Source: Juglans regia (taxonomy: Eukaryota; Streptophyta; Magnoliopsida; Fagales; Juglandaceae). From it: a DNA stretch of 64,000 bases. Every line of letters starts with the position of its first letter. Position 1 is the first letter of the stretch. Below are positions 62,776 to 64,000 of this stretch, piece by piece. Position numbers and translations under genes: made by a program. Where the stretch lies: the NCBI RefSeq assembly GCF_001411555.2, contig NC_049903.1:22053048-22117047 (forward strand), given 5' to 3'. The notes beneath the pieces are model-generated. The model had not been told where the DNA came from and made no database searches. It saw nothing but the letters and a program-made list of their open reading frames with translations.

Positions 62776-64000
62776 TCATATCAGAATAGAATTTCGTGTT
62801 TAACTCCCGTGGTAGGGTTGTGCAAACCCCAGCGGCTAACCGAGCAGAAACAAAATGTGAATCTTCCCCTTATCATTCTCGGAGCCCCGAGTGTGCACAT
62901 AGGAAAAACCACGCAGAAAACCACTTTGTTTCTAAAGTGGGTGCACCAGAAACAAAAAAGTTGGTACCCACCCAAACGAAGGCCCCAACTTTACACTCGG
63001 GGTAAGGTCAAAATAGAACAGAAATTGAATGTCATGCTAGAGGTTTCAGAAATCACATGATATCACATCAGAGTACAGAAAATTTTCAGAACAGAACATA
63101 ATCAAATCACAAATTGTAATTTATGCACAATTTTGCATAGTTCAGAAACAGAACGCCGAAACTTTGCTCATGTCTACACCAGTCATGACATAAAATGCTT
63201 TATTCTTATACAGAATTTTTTGAGTCATGCAGAACAAATAACTGAGGTCGTTTCAAATTTTTTTTCATAACAAAACATACATTTTTCTAAAAATCAACCT
63301 CAGCTCATTTTATTTATTTTTTTACAAAGTCTATCATAGTAACTCGGCTTACCTAGACTCCTTAGTCTTTCAAAAAAAATTCCTCAACAATGCCGAACAA
63401 CTATTAATCGTCACCTATAAAAATCATGTAATTCCCATAAATTTCAAATCAACCACGTATTTCAATATTTAAACCTAAAATGCTAAAAGAACCTATTTTA
63501 AATCCTCAAAACCTAAAATTCTCATAATTCCTAAAATACCGTCATTTTCTAAAACCATCAATATCCACTTATTCGAATTTCTACCGAATAATAAATTTAA
63601 TTGAACAAGTATTAAGATAATTACAGACCTCAATAAAAAGTAATATCTAAAATACCAACAACGTATTGTAAATTAATAGAATACTTTGACTACTTTAAAA
63701 AATCTTGTAAAATACGTCGTGAAAAAATTCTCTCTTAAAAGTAGGTTTACTTCCTTTAGTAAACAATATTATTAAAATATTATCTACACAAAATAATATT
63801 TTTTGAGACTTAAAACAAAACCCATTTAAACATGACCCAAAAAGTCCTCTCTTCCGAAAACATATATCTGGGAAATACACTAAGGGTAAACTAGTAAGAG
63901 TACTCAACTAATAGGTTAAACACTTTCGATATATATAATATATATTTATATATATTATGTACGTATATAATTTATAAGAACAAATCCAGATGAACAAACA
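62776..64000 (-). mobile_element. K-type LTR fragment, copy 2 (runs off the window)
   Basis: Matches solo LTR K in the same order and orientation: TAACTCCCGTGGTAGGGTTG corresponds to about 8338-8357, and AATTAATCGTCACCTATAAA near 9068 is found as ATTAATCGTCACCTATAAA near 63403. Lacks the 31-bp minisatellite, but at about 62860-63005 has sequence not seen in K (CACTCGGGGTAAGG). No gene; short frames are artefacts. Confidence 0.75.

Overview
The window looks like gene-poor, AT-rich plant nuclear DNA that consists almost wholly of nested LTR retrotransposons. Methionine-tRNA primer sites, Ty3/gypsy Gag-Pol proteins, large LTRs with C/T-rich leaders and a MITE all point to a dicot. A CATCTCATCTCAT-rich stretch near 6.3-6.4 kb is the kind of repeat I associate with woody Fagales, but that placement is weak. 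The best-represented family resembles the CRM clade of chromoviruses, which is known for centromeric and pericentromeric insertion, so the locus may be pericentromeric (inference). I found no convincing host gene, tRNA, rRNA or CRISPR array.

Layout. 1-7799: old LTR fragments of several families, minisatellites and one MITE. 7805-27421: a solo LTR (called K, minus strand, about 3.3 kb without inserts, duplication CATGA). It is split by element A (9720-25986, minus, GGGAT); A's 5' LTR is split by element B (13784-25508, plus, GAAGA/GGAGA); B's pol is split by element C (19940-25405, minus, TATAA); and C's ORF is split by a solo LTR (21540-22261, CTTAT). This is a five-level nest readable from target-site duplications. 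27427-29470: AT-rich remnants with one LTR. 29471-40587: element F (plus, GGTAA), whose 5' LTR holds element D (plus, 5'-truncated) and whose leader holds a solo LTR (ATTGT). 40593-41290: a 111-bp tandem repeat. 41470-52320: element R (GAAGT), another family with very large LTRs that carry an 85-90-bp hairpin-bearing array; it holds three foreign LTRs. 52846-62775: a rearranged cluster of CRM-like copies (I, G, H, J and LTR fragments). 62776-64000: a second K-type LTR fragment.

How the genes relate. B and D are broken copies of autonomous elements with Gag, protease, reverse transcriptase, RNase H and integrase. A, C, F, H, I and J share LTRs, primer site and leader with B but are non-autonomous: the Gag capsid domain and zinc knuckle are gone, the protease has DLR in place of DGG, reverse transcriptase and the RNase H core are removed at one shared junction, and the integrase is reduced. 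They nevertheless keep a long ORF, uninterrupted for 485-490 codons in H and A, that contains an in-frame tandem repeat of a 15-residue unit and runs through the polypurine tract into the 3' LTR. G is a mosaic of both types. This RT-less but ORF-bearing family is the most interesting content of the window. Boundaries and duplications were read by eye; no alignment or database search was run.
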